Source: Mycolicibacterium aichiense
Lineage (GTDB): Bacteria > Actinomycetota > Actinomycetes > Mycobacteriales > Mycobacteriaceae
Length of the DNA: 64,000 nucleotides
NCBI RefSeq assembly: GCF_010726245.1
Contig: NZ_AP022561.1
Span: 248,001 to 312,000 of the forward strand
Direction of reading: 5' to 3'
The notes under the pieces were generated by a model. The model saw nothing but the letters and a program-made list of their open reading frames with translations. It ran no database searches and was not told the origin of the DNA. Position 1 is the stretch's first letter, and the number at the start of each line of letters is the position of its first letter. A program made the translations under genes and the position numbers. This document shows positions 11,766 to 20,431 of this stretch, piece by piece.

Positions 11766-11817
11766 AGTGTGCGTTCAGATACGAAAATCGCAGCGGATTC
11801 GTGTCCACACGCACACT
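11766..11817. terminator. Candidate bidirectional terminator: long imperfect hairpin
   Basis: Between two convergent genes lies a perfect 9-bp inverted repeat, AGTGTGCGT at 11766-11774 and ACGCACACT at 11809-11817, with partly complementary inner arms (ATACGAAAATCG against CGGATTCGTGT). There is no U-run on either strand. Placement between convergent stops suggests a bidirectional terminator or RNA-processing hairpin; it could also be a dispersed mycobacterial intergenic repeat. Confidence 0.55.
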
Positions 11818-11826
11818 CGGTGCGCG

Positions 11827-12657
11827 TCACACCCAGTACGGAACCCGTGCGCGGTACTGCCGCAGTGCGAACGCCGCGAGCAGCCAGCCGAGCAGCGTCA
11901 GTCCGATCACGACGGCCCAGTGCCGCCAGTGCTGATCGGCGCCCAGCAGCGGGGCGCGCAGGATGTCGAGGTAGTGCAGCAGTGGGTTGAGTTCGATGAT
12001 CTTGGCCCAGCGGCCGGCGCCCTGCTGCTGCAAGGTGTTGTCGTTCCAGATGATCGGCGTCATGAAGAACAGCAGCTGCACGATCGAGAACAGCAGCGGG
12101 CCGATGTCGCGGTAGCGGGTGGCCAGGATGCCGAAGCAGAACGAGACCCAGACGCAGTTCAGCATGATCAACAGCAGCGCCGGGATCGCCGACAAGTCCG
12201 CCCAGGACCACGGTTTCGGGAAGATGATCGCGATCACCACATAGATGACGATGTTGTGCCCGAACAGAATCATCTGCCGCCACACCAGCCGGTAGACGTG
12301 CACGCTCAGCGGGGTCGGCAGCTGTTTGATCAATCCTTCGTTGGCGATGAACACGTCGGCGCCTTCGAGAATCGCGGCGTTGATCATGTTCCAGATGATC
12401 AGGCCGAGCGTCACATACGGCAGGTGCTCGGACAGCTTGAGATGGAACAGCTGTGAGTACAGCCCACCCATCGCGACCGCGGTCGTTCCGGTCGCGATCG
12501 TGATCCAGAACGGGCCGAGCACCGAGCGGCGGTACTTCTGCTTGATGTCCTGCCAGCCGAGGTGCAACCACAGTTCGCGCTTGCGATACCCGTCGAGCAG
12601 GTCGCCCCACGCGCGGGTGAAGGTCTTCGACTGCGCGGCGGCGTCGACGATCGTCAT
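11827..12657 (-). CDS. rfbD: Galactan/polysaccharide ABC exporter permease RfbD (Wzm-like)
   Basis: ABC-2 type permease of 276 aa with six predicted membrane helices. It is the partner of the RfbE ATPase and is thought to export the lipid-linked galactan precursor of arabinogalactan. Typical elements are an N-terminal amphipathic stretch ELWLHLGWQDIKQKYRRS followed by LGPFWITIATG, and a later FFMTPIIWNDNTL. The size and location match Rv3783. It is the last gene of rfbE-glfT1-rfbD, overlapping glfT1 by 4 bases (ATGA). Confidence 0.93.
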   Translation of the reverse strand: MTIVDAAAQSKTFTRAWGDLLDGYRKRELWLHLGWQDIKQKYRRSVLGPFWITIATGTTAVAMGGLYSQLFHLKLSEHLPYVTLGLIIWNMINAAILEGADVFIANEGLIKQLPTPLSVHVYRLVWRQMILFGHNIVIYVVIAIIFPKPWSWADLSAIPALLLIMLNCVWVSFCFGILATRYRDIGPLLFSIVQLLFFMTPIIWNDNTLQQQGAGRWAKIIELNPLLHYLDILRAPLLGADQHWRHWAVVIGLTLLGWLLAAFALRQYRARVPYWV

Positions 12658-13568
12658 CGTGTTCCTTTCCCGTCGCTTCGCTCGCCCCGGACGAACCTTT
12701 CGTGCCTACCCAAGCGCCGCAACCGAATCCATTCGGCGAAGCCTTTCGGGTCTCGGCGCTGGACCAAGAAGAACCATCCGAATCGCACCCACTCCTGCGG
12801 TACCAGCTTGCGCATGCCGCGCTGTGCCTGCAGGTAGCCGCGGTTGCGATAGGTGAAGTAGCGCTTGGTCGGATCGTCCGGATATTGGGTGTGCATTTTC
12901 CCGCCGAGGATCGGCTTGAACTCGTCACTGCCGTAGGGATGCAGGTAGGTCGCAGCCAGGCAGGTGCCGAACGGCAAGCCCGACAACACCAGTCGACGGT
13001 GCATGTCGACCTCGTCACCGCGGATGAACAAGCGGATATCGGGAATCCCCACGGCCATAAGGGCTTCCGCGCGAAACAATGCGCCGTTGAACAGCGACGC
13101 ATACCCGGGGAGCAGGTCTTCGCTGCCCAATTCGGCGGTGTGCCGATGCCACACCAGACCCTGGCGAACTGGGAACGCCAACCGGTCCGGGTGGTCGATA
13201 TCGCACACCATCGGCGACACTTCGGCCAGACCGTGGCGCTGTGCGCAGGCCAGCAAGGTGGCCAGCACGTCGCCGTCCATCGGCCGCCCGTCGTCATCGG
13301 CCAGCCACACCCAGTCCGCGCCCAGCGACAGTGCGTGCAGCATGCCCAGCGCGAATCCTCCTGCGCCACCGAGGTTTCGGTGGGATCCCAGATAGGTGGT
13401 CGGCACGGGCTGCCCGGCGACGAGGTCGCGCACCTGATCGTCGTTGTCGTTGTCGACGACGATCAGGTGGTCGACCATCCGGGTCTGGGTGGTCAGCACA
13501 CCGAGCGATTTGGCGAGTTCGTCGACGCGGCGATGAGTGACGACGACGGCGCACACCAGATCGGTCAC
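12654..13568 (-). CDS. glfT1: Galactofuranosyltransferase GlfT1
   Basis: GT2 enzyme that adds the first galactofuranose residues from UDP-Galf to the rhamnosyl linker, starting the galactan of arabinogalactan on the cytoplasmic face. The product from GTG 13568 is 304 aa, the same length as Rv3782. It has VVVTHRRVDELAKSL at the N-terminus, VDNDNDDQ, NLGGAGGFALGMLHAL, the metal-binding WLADDDG (DDD near residue 90), FNGALFRAEAL and the later FIRGDEVDMHRR. I rejected the longer open frame to 13724 because it overlaps rfbE; the GTG start overlaps the rfbE stop as GTGA. Confidence 0.95.
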   Translation of the reverse strand: MTDLVCAVVVTHRRVDELAKSLGVLTTQTRMVDHLIVVDNDNDDQVRDLVAGQPVPTTYLGSHRNLGGAGGFALGMLHALSLGADWVWLADDDGRPMDGDVLATLLACAQRHGLAEVSPMVCDIDHPDRLAFPVRQGLVWHRHTAELGSEDLLPGYASLFNGALFRAEALMAVGIPDIRLFIRGDEVDMHRRLVLSGLPFGTCLAATYLHPYGSDEFKPILGGKMHTQYPDDPTKRYFTYRNRGYLQAQRGMRKLVPQEWVRFGWFFLVQRRDPKGFAEWIRLRRLGRHERFVRGERSDGKGTR

Positions 13569-14389
13569 GGGGTGGCGACCCCGTCGGACCAATCGGACTT
13601 GTGCTCGTCCAACACTTCCCGCACATGCCGGGCCGCGTCCTCGCCCTCGTACGCCCGTACGACGTCCTCGATGCCGCCGGACATCTTGATGGTGCCGTGG
13701 TCGATCCACATCGCGGTCTTGCACAGCCGCGCCAGGAACTCGTTGGAGTGGCTGGCGAACACCAGGATTCCGGAGCGCTCGACCAGCCGCTGCAGCCGCG
13801 TCTGCGCCTTCTTCAGGAAGTCGGCGTCCACCGCGCCGATGCCCTCGTCGAGCAGCAGGATCTCGGGGTCGATACTGGTGACGACACCCATGGCCAGTCG
13901 CACTCGCATACCGGTCGAGTAGGTGCGCAGCGGCATCGACAGGTACTCACCGAGTTCGGTGAAGTCGGCGATCTCGTCGACCTTGGCCATCATCTGCTTG
14001 CGGGTCTGACCCAGGAACAGGCCACGGATGATGATGTTCTCGAAGCCGGAGATCTCCGGATCCATCCCGACGCCGAGGTCGAACACCGGCGCGACCCGGC
14101 CGCAGACCGTGGCCGACCCGCGGGTCGGTTCGTAGATCCCGGACAGCAATCGCAGCAGCGTGGACTTACCTGCGCCGTTGTGGCCGACGAGGCCGACGCG
14201 GTCGCCCATCTTGAGCGACAGGGTGATGTCCCGTAGGGCCTCGATCACGACGACGTTCTCGGTGTTGCGCCCGATCGCGCCGCCGGCGGCACCGAGAAAC
14301 GTCTTCTTCAGCGACCGTGTCTTGGCGTCGAAGATCGGAAACTCAACCCAGGCGTCGCGGGTTTCGATGTAGGGGTCGTCGGCAGGCAC
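13565..14389 (-). CDS. rfbE: Polysaccharide ABC exporter ATPase RfbE (Wzt-like)
   Basis: ATP-binding subunit of the RfbDE exporter for the galactan precursor, 274 aa. It shows Walker A GHNGAGKSTLLRLLSG near residue 68, a polysaccharide-exporter-type signature YSTGMRVRLAMGV and Walker B EILLLDEGIGAVD, then a D-loop and HFASHS-type switch region (LVFASHSNEFLARLC). It lacks the long C-terminal carbohydrate-binding domain of some Wzt proteins. It matches Rv3781 in size and is first in the rfbE-glfT1-rfbD operon. Confidence 0.94.
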   Translation of the reverse strand: MPADDPYIETRDAWVEFPIFDAKTRSLKKTFLGAAGGAIGRNTENVVVIEALRDITLSLKMGDRVGLVGHNGAGKSTLLRLLSGIYEPTRGSATVCGRVAPVFDLGVGMDPEISGFENIIIRGLFLGQTRKQMMAKVDEIADFTELGEYLSMPLRTYSTGMRVRLAMGVVTSIDPEILLLDEGIGAVDADFLKKAQTRLQRLVERSGILVFASHSNEFLARLCKTAMWIDHGTIKMSGGIEDVVRAYEGEDAARHVREVLDEHKSDWSDGVATP

Positions 14390-14400
14390 CGGGGTCTCGG

Positions 14401-14907
14401 CTAGAGGTACTGCCCGGTGCCGTGACCGGGGACTCCGGGCGTGCCGGGCTGTGCGATACCGGGCGGCAGGGCTCCCTGGCGCATGTGCTCGAGCTGCGCG
14501 CGCGCCGCCATCTGCTGGGCGAACAGCGCGGTCTGGATTCCGTGGAACAGGCCCTCGAGCCAGCCGACCAGCTGCGCCTGGGCGATGCGCAGCTCGGCGT
14601 CGGACGGGATGCTGTCGTCAGTGAACGGCAAGGCGAGGCGCTCGAGCTCTTCGCGTAGCTCGGGGGCCAGCCCGTCTTCGAGCTCGCGGATCGAGGTCGC
14701 GTGGATCTCGCGCAGCCGGCTGCGGCTGGCGTCGTCCAGCGGTGCGGCGCGCACCTCTTCGAGCAGTTGCTTGATCATCGTGCCGATGCGCATCACCTTG
14801 GCCGGCTGCTCCACCAGGTCGGTCACGGAGCGGCCGTCGGAGTCGCTTTCGCCCTCGTCGGCACCGGTGATGATTTCGATGTTGTCGTCGTCTGTGTTCG
14901 TCGTCAT
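14401..14907 (-). CDS. bpa: Bacterial proteasome activator Bpa/PafE
   Basis: ATP-independent proteasome activator that forms a ring and docks on the 20S core by a C-terminal GQYL, opening the gate for unfolded proteins. The product is 168 aa; an acidic N-terminus is followed by a helical region (about residues 35-140: PAKVMRIGTMIKQLLEEVR, LVGWLEGLFHGIQTALFAQQ) and a Gly/Pro-rich tail ending in GQYL at residues 165-168. Rv3780 of M. tuberculosis is the known member, also next to rfbE. It starts at ATG 14907, 28 bases after the preceding membrane gene. Confidence 0.94.
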   Translation of the reverse strand: MTTNTDDDNIEIITGADEGESDSDGRSVTDLVEQPAKVMRIGTMIKQLLEEVRAAPLDDASRSRLREIHATSIRELEDGLAPELREELERLALPFTDDSIPSDAELRIAQAQLVGWLEGLFHGIQTALFAQQMAARAQLEHMRQGALPPGIAQPGTPGVPGHGTGQYL

Positions 14908-14935
14908 GGAGTGAGCATTCCCTCGTCGCCCATTG

Positions 14936-16918
14936 TTACCGGGTGTCCTGCGGTGCAGATCCGCGCCATTCGTAGATGCGGGCCTCGCCGTTGTCGTAGA
15001 TCTTCGCCCACGACTTGGACTTGTCTAGTGACACTAGTCCGTCCGGCATGACGAACCCGCGAACCACCGGTGTGCTCGTCAGGACGTAGCGGATGTTGAG
15101 TGCCTTCACCGCCTCGGCGATGCGCGGATCGTGGTCGGCGTCGTCGGCGTAGGCCCAGAAGATGAAGCGGTGGTAGCCAGGTCCCTGCTGCACCGGGTAG
15201 TCGTAGTGCGTCCACAACGGGTGCAGGCCGGCCACGGCGTACATCCAGGCGGTGCCGTCGACGTTCGCGTCGCCGATCAGGGTGTCGCGGGCACCCGGCA
15301 GGGTCGCCAGATACGCCATCGCCTCCAGATCCTTGTTGTCGATGATCACCTGGTCGTATTTCTCGCCCATCAGGTATCGGTGCCGCGGGAAGTAGTGCCA
15401 GGCCAGTCCGACGCTGATCGCGACAAGCAGCACCGCAGTGACGCCGATCCAGAACCCGCGGTCGGGTTCCCGGGCTGCGGCCCAGCGGCGGGTCAACCGG
15501 CGGGCGCCGGCCACCAGCACCAACGCCAGCGAGTAGAGCGCGATCCCGGCCATCGGCGTCAACAGCATCGTCACCACGGCGGACAGTCGCCGGGGATCGC
15601 TGTAGAACAGGTCGCTGTACTTGCCGATGATGCTGCCGAGCGGGCCACCGAAAGGCGCTCCGGAATGCACGATCGACACGATCAGCACCAGCCAGACCGC
15701 CGCCGGCCACCAGATCCGTTTGGTCAGCAGCAGGACGAAGCCGGCGCCCGCCAGCGCGACGATGATGTTCTGGATCGGGTAGTCGTTGAGGTGCCGGGTG
15801 TGCTGGACGATTGCGTTGAACAGCGTGCGTTTGCGGCCCTGATGGGTCAGGAATGCGTGCCCGGCGATGACCTCGGCCTGTTGCAGAACGCCGAGGAACT
15901 GCGGGAGCAGAACCGCCAGCGTGGGCACCGCGATGATCGTCAGCGTGATGAAGTCGCGTGCCCGGCCCAGCACCGGCCGCCACAACGCGTCCAGCAGCCA
16001 CCACGCCACCACGAAGGTGACCACCACGACGCCGCCGGTGATGTGCACGGAGAAGACGCCCACCAGCGCGATCACCGCCATCGGGATGCGATCGCGGTTC
16101 CGCAGGGATGACGCGATCAGGACGAACGCCGGGATGGCGAGGCCGTAGGCCGCCATGTTCGGCATCGAGGCGGTGTCGAATTCGACGTAGGGCACCGAGG
16201 TGAACGACGCGGACAGCGCGGCCGCAGTGGCCGCCGCACCCGCGGTGCGCCACTGCGAGGTGCCGCGCGAGCGCAGCAGCTGCCAGGTCAACAGGGCCGC
16301 GCTGAGCGGGAACAACCAGACCGCCGCAGACAGCGAGCTGAGCGTGTACGCGGTGGTCGGCGCCGCGCCGGTCAGCTGTGCCAGCACGGCACCCAGTGCG
16401 TGAAAGACCGAGGGGTAGTAGAGCTGCGCGTGGGTTTCGACGTTGCGCAGCTCACCCATGTGAGTCGACGACGCCTGACCGGTGTCGAGGATCCAGCGGA
16501 TGGTGTTGGCGTGCCAGACCGAGTCCCAGTTGCTCGGGATGGACTGCCAGTACGGCATGCCCCGCCAGGCGGCAAGCCCGATCAACAGCGCGCCCAGGAT
16601 CACTCCGGCGGCCACCGTCAGCGCGGGCCACAGCGAGACCTCGTCGGCGGTCGGGTCGGCGGCGCGGTACCTGGCGAGCAGAATCCGCAAACCGAACACG
16701 GCGGCCGTGACAATCGCGAGTGCCAGCAGCGCCGTCCAGGCGTTCCAGCGGATGCCGATGGCGCCGAACGGGATGATGGCCAGGCCCACAACGCCGTACG
16801 TCAGCACCGGCCCCACGCCGAGTGCGACGTACCAGCGCAGCCGTCCGGCCATGGCGACCACTGCACCCGGCAGGATCAGCAACAAGACCGCGATCAGGAC
16901 TCCGAACCCGAAGCTCAC
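14936..16918 (-). CDS. GT-C-type polytopic membrane protein (Rv3779-like)
   Basis: Membrane protein of 660 aa with about twelve to fourteen predicted helices over residues 1-500 and a soluble C-terminal domain. It resembles Rv3779, which has been linked to polyprenyl-phosphomannose synthesis, and the wider DUF6541-type family. Regions seen include WRGMPYWQSIPSNWDSVWHANTI near residue 125 (a loop with acidic residues after a helix, as in GT-C enzymes), then LYYPSVFHALGAVLAQL, and a C-terminal part with LIGDANVDGTAWMYAVAGL and LNIRYVLTS. The function here is by position and similarity only. Confidence 0.82.
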   Translation of the reverse strand: MSFGFGVLIAVLLLILPGAVVAMAGRLRWYVALGVGPVLTYGVVGLAIIPFGAIGIRWNAWTALLALAIVTAAVFGLRILLARYRAADPTADEVSLWPALTVAAGVILGALLIGLAAWRGMPYWQSIPSNWDSVWHANTIRWILDTGQASSTHMGELRNVETHAQLYYPSVFHALGAVLAQLTGAAPTTAYTLSSLSAAVWLFPLSAALLTWQLLRSRGTSQWRTAGAAATAAALSASFTSVPYVEFDTASMPNMAAYGLAIPAFVLIASSLRNRDRIPMAVIALVGVFSVHITGGVVVVTFVVAWWLLDALWRPVLGRARDFITLTIIAVPTLAVLLPQFLGVLQQAEVIAGHAFLTHQGRKRTLFNAIVQHTRHLNDYPIQNIIVALAGAGFVLLLTKRIWWPAAVWLVLIVSIVHSGAPFGGPLGSIIGKYSDLFYSDPRRLSAVVTMLLTPMAGIALYSLALVLVAGARRLTRRWAAAREPDRGFWIGVTAVLLVAISVGLAWHYFPRHRYLMGEKYDQVIIDNKDLEAMAYLATLPGARDTLIGDANVDGTAWMYAVAGLHPLWTHYDYPVQQGPGYHRFIFWAYADDADHDPRIAEAVKALNIRYVLTSTPVVRGFVMPDGLVSLDKSKSWAKIYDNGEARIYEWRGSAPQDTR

Positions 16919-17027
16919 TGGACTAGTATGGCTGGCCAGGTGAACCTGCCCTTATCGCCCTTCGGCGAGGACCGCAGGCGCCATCGCTGTCTCAATAGCG
17001 CAATCACCGACGCTCTAAGGTGGGCTC

Positions 17028-18224
17028 ATGGCATACGACGTCGCCCGGGTGCGTGGTCTGCACCCAGCATTGGGCGACGGGTGGATGCGCTTCGACGCCC
17101 AAGCCGGGATGCTCATTCCCGAGTCGGTGGCCACCACGGTCTCGACGGCGTTCCGGGGTTCGGTGCCCAACACGGCCAGCCCGCATCCGGCCGCCCGGCG
17201 CAGCGTCGCTGTTCTGGACGCCGCCCGTCAGGCGGTGGCCGACCTGGTCAACGGCGATCCGAGCGGAGTGGTGCTCGGCGCCGATCGCTCGATCCTGCTG
17301 ACGTCGCTGGCCGATGCGTCGTCCTCGCGGGCCGGGATCGGCTACGAGGTGGTCGTCAGCAGGCTCGACGACGAGGCCAACATCGCGCCGTGGCTTCGCG
17401 CGGCCAACCGGTATGGGGCCAAGGTCAAGTGGGCTGAGGTCGACATCGAGACCGGTGAGCTGCCGTCGTGGCAGTGGGAGGGCTTGATCACGCCGCCCAC
17501 CCGCTTGGTGGCCATGACGTCGGCGTCTTCGACCTTGGGCACGATCACCGACGTGAGTGCCGTCACCAAGCTCGTGCATGACGTCAGCGGTTTGGTGGTC
17601 GTGGACCATTCGGCCGCGGCGCCCTATCAGCTGATGGATCTCGACGAGACCGAGGCCGACGTCGTCGCGCTCAACGCACCGGCATGGGGTGGGCCGCCGA
17701 TCGGTGCGCTGGTGTTCCGCAGCCCGTCGCTCATCGACAGCTTCGGGTCGGTGTCGATGAATCCGTACGCCAGCGGGCCGGAGCGACTCGAACTCGGCGG
17801 CCACCAGTACGGTCTGCTGGCCGGGGTGGTGGCAAGCATCGAGTATCTGGCCGGACTGGACGAGTCAGCGCGGGGTAGCCGACGCGAAAGGCTTGCTCTC
17901 TCAATGCAATCCGCTGGGGCGTATCTCGGCGGACTCTTCGACTACTTGATGGGCTCGCTGCGGTCGCTGCCCCTGGTGATGGTGATCGGCCGGCCGGAGG
18001 CGCACATCCCCGTGGTCAGTTTCGCGGTGACCGGGGTGCCTGCCGAGCGAGTGGTCCAGCGGTTGGCGGACAACGGCATTCTGGCCGTATGCAACGCCAA
18101 CTCGCGGGTGCTCGACCTGATCGGCGTCAACGACATCGGCGGTGCGGTGACCGTCGGCTTGGCGCACTACTCGACGATGGCCGAGGTCGATCAGCTGGTG
18201 CGGGCGCTCGCCTCGCTCGGCTGA
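17028..18224 (+). CDS. Cysteine-desulfurase-like aminotransferase-fold protein lacking the PLP lysine
   Basis: A 398-aa member of the class-V aminotransferase fold (Rv3778c-like). N-terminal [14 protein letters not shown], the [13 protein letters not shown] loop and [16 protein letters not shown] correspond to the usual NAAGTP, active-site and cofactor-aspartate regions (Asp193). The strand that normally reads SGHKxxGP reads NAPAWGGPP at 216-224: the Schiff-base lysine position is Ala219, and the usual Gln after the aspartate is also absent. I expect either a non-catalytic protein or unusual chemistry. The ATG at 17028 lies 109 bases from the divergent membrane gene. Confidence 0.82.
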   Translation: MAYDVARVRGLHPALGDGWMRFDAQAGMLIPESVATTVSTAFRGSVPNTASPHPAARRSVAVLDAARQAVADLVNGDPSGVVLGADRSILLTSLADASSSRAGIGYEVVVSRLDDEANIAPWLRAANRYGAKVKWAEVDIETGELPSWQWEGLITPPTRLVAMTSASSTLGTITDVSAVTKLVHDVSGLVVVDHSAAAPYQLMDLDETEADVVALNAPAWGGPPIGALVFRSPSLIDSFGSVSMNPYASGPERLELGGHQYGLLAGVVASIEYLAGLDESARGSRRERLALSMQSAGAYLGGLFDYLMGSLRSLPLVMVIGRPEAHIPVVSFAVTGVPAERVVQRLADNGILAVCNANSRVLDLIGVNDIGGAVTVGLAHYSTMAEVDQLVRALASLG

Positions 18225-18236
18225 ATCCGGCTCACG

Positions 18237-19220
18237 TCACTCGGTGACGGTCAGCAACACTTTCCCGAACGTCTCGCCACTGGTCAGCACCCGGTGCGCT
18301 TCGGCGGCCTCGGCGATGGGGAACCGCGCGCCGATGATGGGGCGCACCCGACCGTCGGCGATCATCGGCCATACCGAGGCCACCACCTCCTCGACGATGG
18401 CCTTCTTTCCGTGCGGTCCGTCGATGGGCCGGCCGCGCAACGAGGTACCGATCACGTGCAGTCGCTTGGCGACCGCCTTGGCAATGTTGAATTCCGCTTT
18501 GATGCCGCCCTGCATGCCGATGATGGTCATCCGCCCGTCCGGTGCCAACGCGTCGAGGTTGCGGTCGAGGTAGGCCGCACCCATGATGTCGAGGATGACG
18601 TCGGCCCCGCGCCCGTCGGTCGCATTATTGACGCGCGCGACGAAATCTTCGTCGCGGTAAGGGATTAGGACGTCCGCGCCCAGGTCGCGGCACAAGTCGA
18701 GCTTCGATCGTGAACCCGCCGTCACCGCCACTCGATTGCCCAGTGCGGTGGCGACCTGAATGGCGTGGGTGCCGATCCCGCTTGCGCCGCCGTGGATGAG
18801 CAACAGTTCGCCGTCGGTCAGATGTGCGGTCATGGCGATGTTGGACCACACCGTGCAGGCGACTTCAGGCAGCGCGGCCGCATCGGGCAGCGAGACACCG
18901 AGGGGGACGGGCATGACCTGGCCGGCGGGCACCGCAACGTACTCGGCGTAACCGCCGCCGGCCAGCAACGCGCAAACGTCTTGTCCGACAGCCCATCCCG
19001 TCACGCCTTCGCCCACGTCGGCAATGACGCCGGACACCTCGAGACCGAGGATGTTGCTGGCTCCCGGGGGTGGCGGGTAGTTCCCGGCCGCTTGCAGGAG
19101 GTCGGCCCGGTTGACGCCCGCGGTGTTCACCCGGATCAGGACTTCGCCCGGTCCTGGCGACACATCGGGCACTTCGCGCCAGGTCAGGCGGTCGGATGAT
19201 TCAGCGACGATGGCCAACAT
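18237..19220 (-). CDS. NAD(P)H:quinone oxidoreductase, zinc-free MDR family
   Basis: Medium-chain dehydrogenase/reductase of 327 aa (Rv3777-like), predicted to reduce quinones or other electrophiles with NADPH. It has the N-terminal GroES-like domain (PGEVLIRVNTAGVNRADLLQ, LGLEVSGVIADVGEGV) and the nucleotide domain LIHGGASGIGTHAIQVA near residue 142; no zinc-ligand cysteines are seen. It starts at ATG 19220, 64 bases from a divergent MarR gene that may control it. Confidence 0.9.
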   Translation of the reverse strand: MLAIVAESSDRLTWREVPDVSPGPGEVLIRVNTAGVNRADLLQAAGNYPPPPGASNILGLEVSGVIADVGEGVTGWAVGQDVCALLAGGGYAEYVAVPAGQVMPVPLGVSLPDAAALPEVACTVWSNIAMTAHLTDGELLLIHGGASGIGTHAIQVATALGNRVAVTAGSRSKLDLCRDLGADVLIPYRDEDFVARVNNATDGRGADVILDIMGAAYLDRNLDALAPDGRMTIIGMQGGIKAEFNIAKAVAKRLHVIGTSLRGRPIDGPHGKKAIVEEVVASVWPMIADGRVRPIIGARFPIAEAAEAHRVLTSGETFGKVLLTVTE

Positions 19221-19284
19221 GGGCGCCAGGTTACTCCCGAGTCATTTCGACCTCGTACGGCGCTGTGTCGCTTACGATTGCGCA

Positions 19285-19797
19285 ATGGGAGGGATGATTG
19301 CGGGGCGGACCGCCAGTGAGATGCCGGGGTTGGATATAGCCGAGGAGAGATCTTGGCAAAACTTCCTCGACGCCGCACTGCGGCTGTACGGAACACTGAA
19401 TCGGGGGCTCGTCGACAAGCACAAGTTGAGCTTGGTCGACGTTCGTCTGTTGGAAATTCTGGACAACTCGGAGACCGGCGCGGCCCGGATGGGGGATCTT
19501 GCCGAACAGCTGATGTCGTTGCCGAGTCGGGTGACGCGCCAGATTCGCCGGCTGGAGACCGCGGGGCTGGTGCGTCGAGAGGCAAGCCCCGACGACGGTC
19601 GCGGGGTGTTGGCGAGTATCACCGACCTCGGTCGTGAGGTCGTCGAAGACGCCATGCTGACCTACGCCAAGGGGGTCCGGGAGAACTTCCTGACTCCGTT
19701 GTCTCGCCCGCAGATGGCGGCGATGGGGGAGAACTGCCGCCGGATCAGTGCCGCCTTGAAGAACGGCGGCAACTCGACGAGGGTCGGCCGGGTCTAA
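19285..19797 (+). CDS. MarR-family transcriptional regulator
   Basis: Winged-helix regulator of 170 aa. The DNA-binding part is residues about 40-110: LSLVDVRLLEILDNSE, MGDLAEQLMSLPSRVTRQIRRLETAGLVRRE and the wing PDDGRGVLASITDLGREVV. I chose ATG 19285; the open frame extends further up, overlapping the divergent gene, and ATGs at 19294 and 19321 are also possible. It is transcribed away from the quinone oxidoreductase, an arrangement common for MarR proteins that repress their neighbour; the ligand is unknown. Confidence 0.88.
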   Translation: MGGMIAGRTASEMPGLDIAEERSWQNFLDAALRLYGTLNRGLVDKHKLSLVDVRLLEILDNSETGAARMGDLAEQLMSLPSRVTRQIRRLETAGLVRREASPDDGRGVLASITDLGREVVEDAMLTYAKGVRENFLTPLSRPQMAAMGENCRRISAALKNGGNSTRVGRV

Positions 19798-19814
19798 CCG
19801 CTAGTCTTGTCGGC

Positions 19815-19901
19815 GGTGGCGTGGCAGAGCGGCCTAATGCACTCGCCTTGAAAGCGAGAGACGGCTAACACCGTCCGGGGGTTCAAATCCCTCCGCCACC
19901 G
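19815..19901 (+). tRNA. tRNA-Ser (anticodon TGA)
   Basis: A class II tRNA with acceptor arms GGTGGCG (19815-19821) and CGCCACC (19894-19900), anticodon stem CTCGC/GCGAG around the loop CTTGAAA (anticodon TGA), a long variable arm and the T-loop GTTCAAATC. CCA is not encoded. Confidence 0.95.
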
Positions 19902-20134
19902 CTGCGTGGGCGCCGAGCTTTGTTGTAAGCGCCCATCGAACTGCCTGGCATGTCGCCCTGGGTCAGCTGTGGGGCGGGGTCAGGACTTCTGTGGATCAGC
20001 TTGGGACGCGTGCATTGCAGCCGCGGGCGGGCATACAAAGGATCTAAGGCGTCCGAAAGGTAGCCGGACCATTCTTGTGGAGCGGCCCGGTGGAGCGGCG
20101 TCGGCCCGAAACATCGTGAAAGGTGCTGGTCAAC

Positions 20135-20428
20135 ATGTCCTCCCCTCGAAAGCTTCGGAAAAGCTTGGCTCTGGATAAGAGGTTGCTGGGTACTGTGGTG
20201 GGCGGCGGTGCCATCGCGGTACTCGGCCTGTTCGGACTCACCCACCCGGCCCCTGCGTCGCTGACCCACACGGCCGACTCCGGCGACGAGACGAAGTTCC
20301 CCGCCTACTCCTCACCGGCCGTCGCCGCGATGAACATGGGCGCGACGACGACGACCCAACCCACCGACGAGCCGACGGCCCTCGAGGTCACCAAAGCGGT
20401 ACCGGCCATCAAAGCCGGCAGCAAGTAA
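20135..20428 (+). CDS. Small putative secreted protein
   Basis: A 97-aa protein from ATG 20135 (MSSPRKLRKS), with AAAGG about 15 bases upstream. A basic N-terminus and a hydrophobic segment LLGTVVGGGAIAVLGLFGL at about residues 16-34, followed by PAPAS, look like a signal peptide. The mature part is about 60 residues, rich in Thr, Ala and Pro, ending in Lys, with no cysteine and no known domain. A start at 20123 is also open. Converges on echA21 with a 3-base gap. Function unknown. Confidence 0.7.
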   Translation: MSSPRKLRKSLALDKRLLGTVVGGGAIAVLGLFGLTHPAPASLTHTADSGDETKFPAYSSPAVAAMNMGATTTTQPTDEPTALEVTKAVPAIKAGSK

Positions 20429-20431
20429 CCG

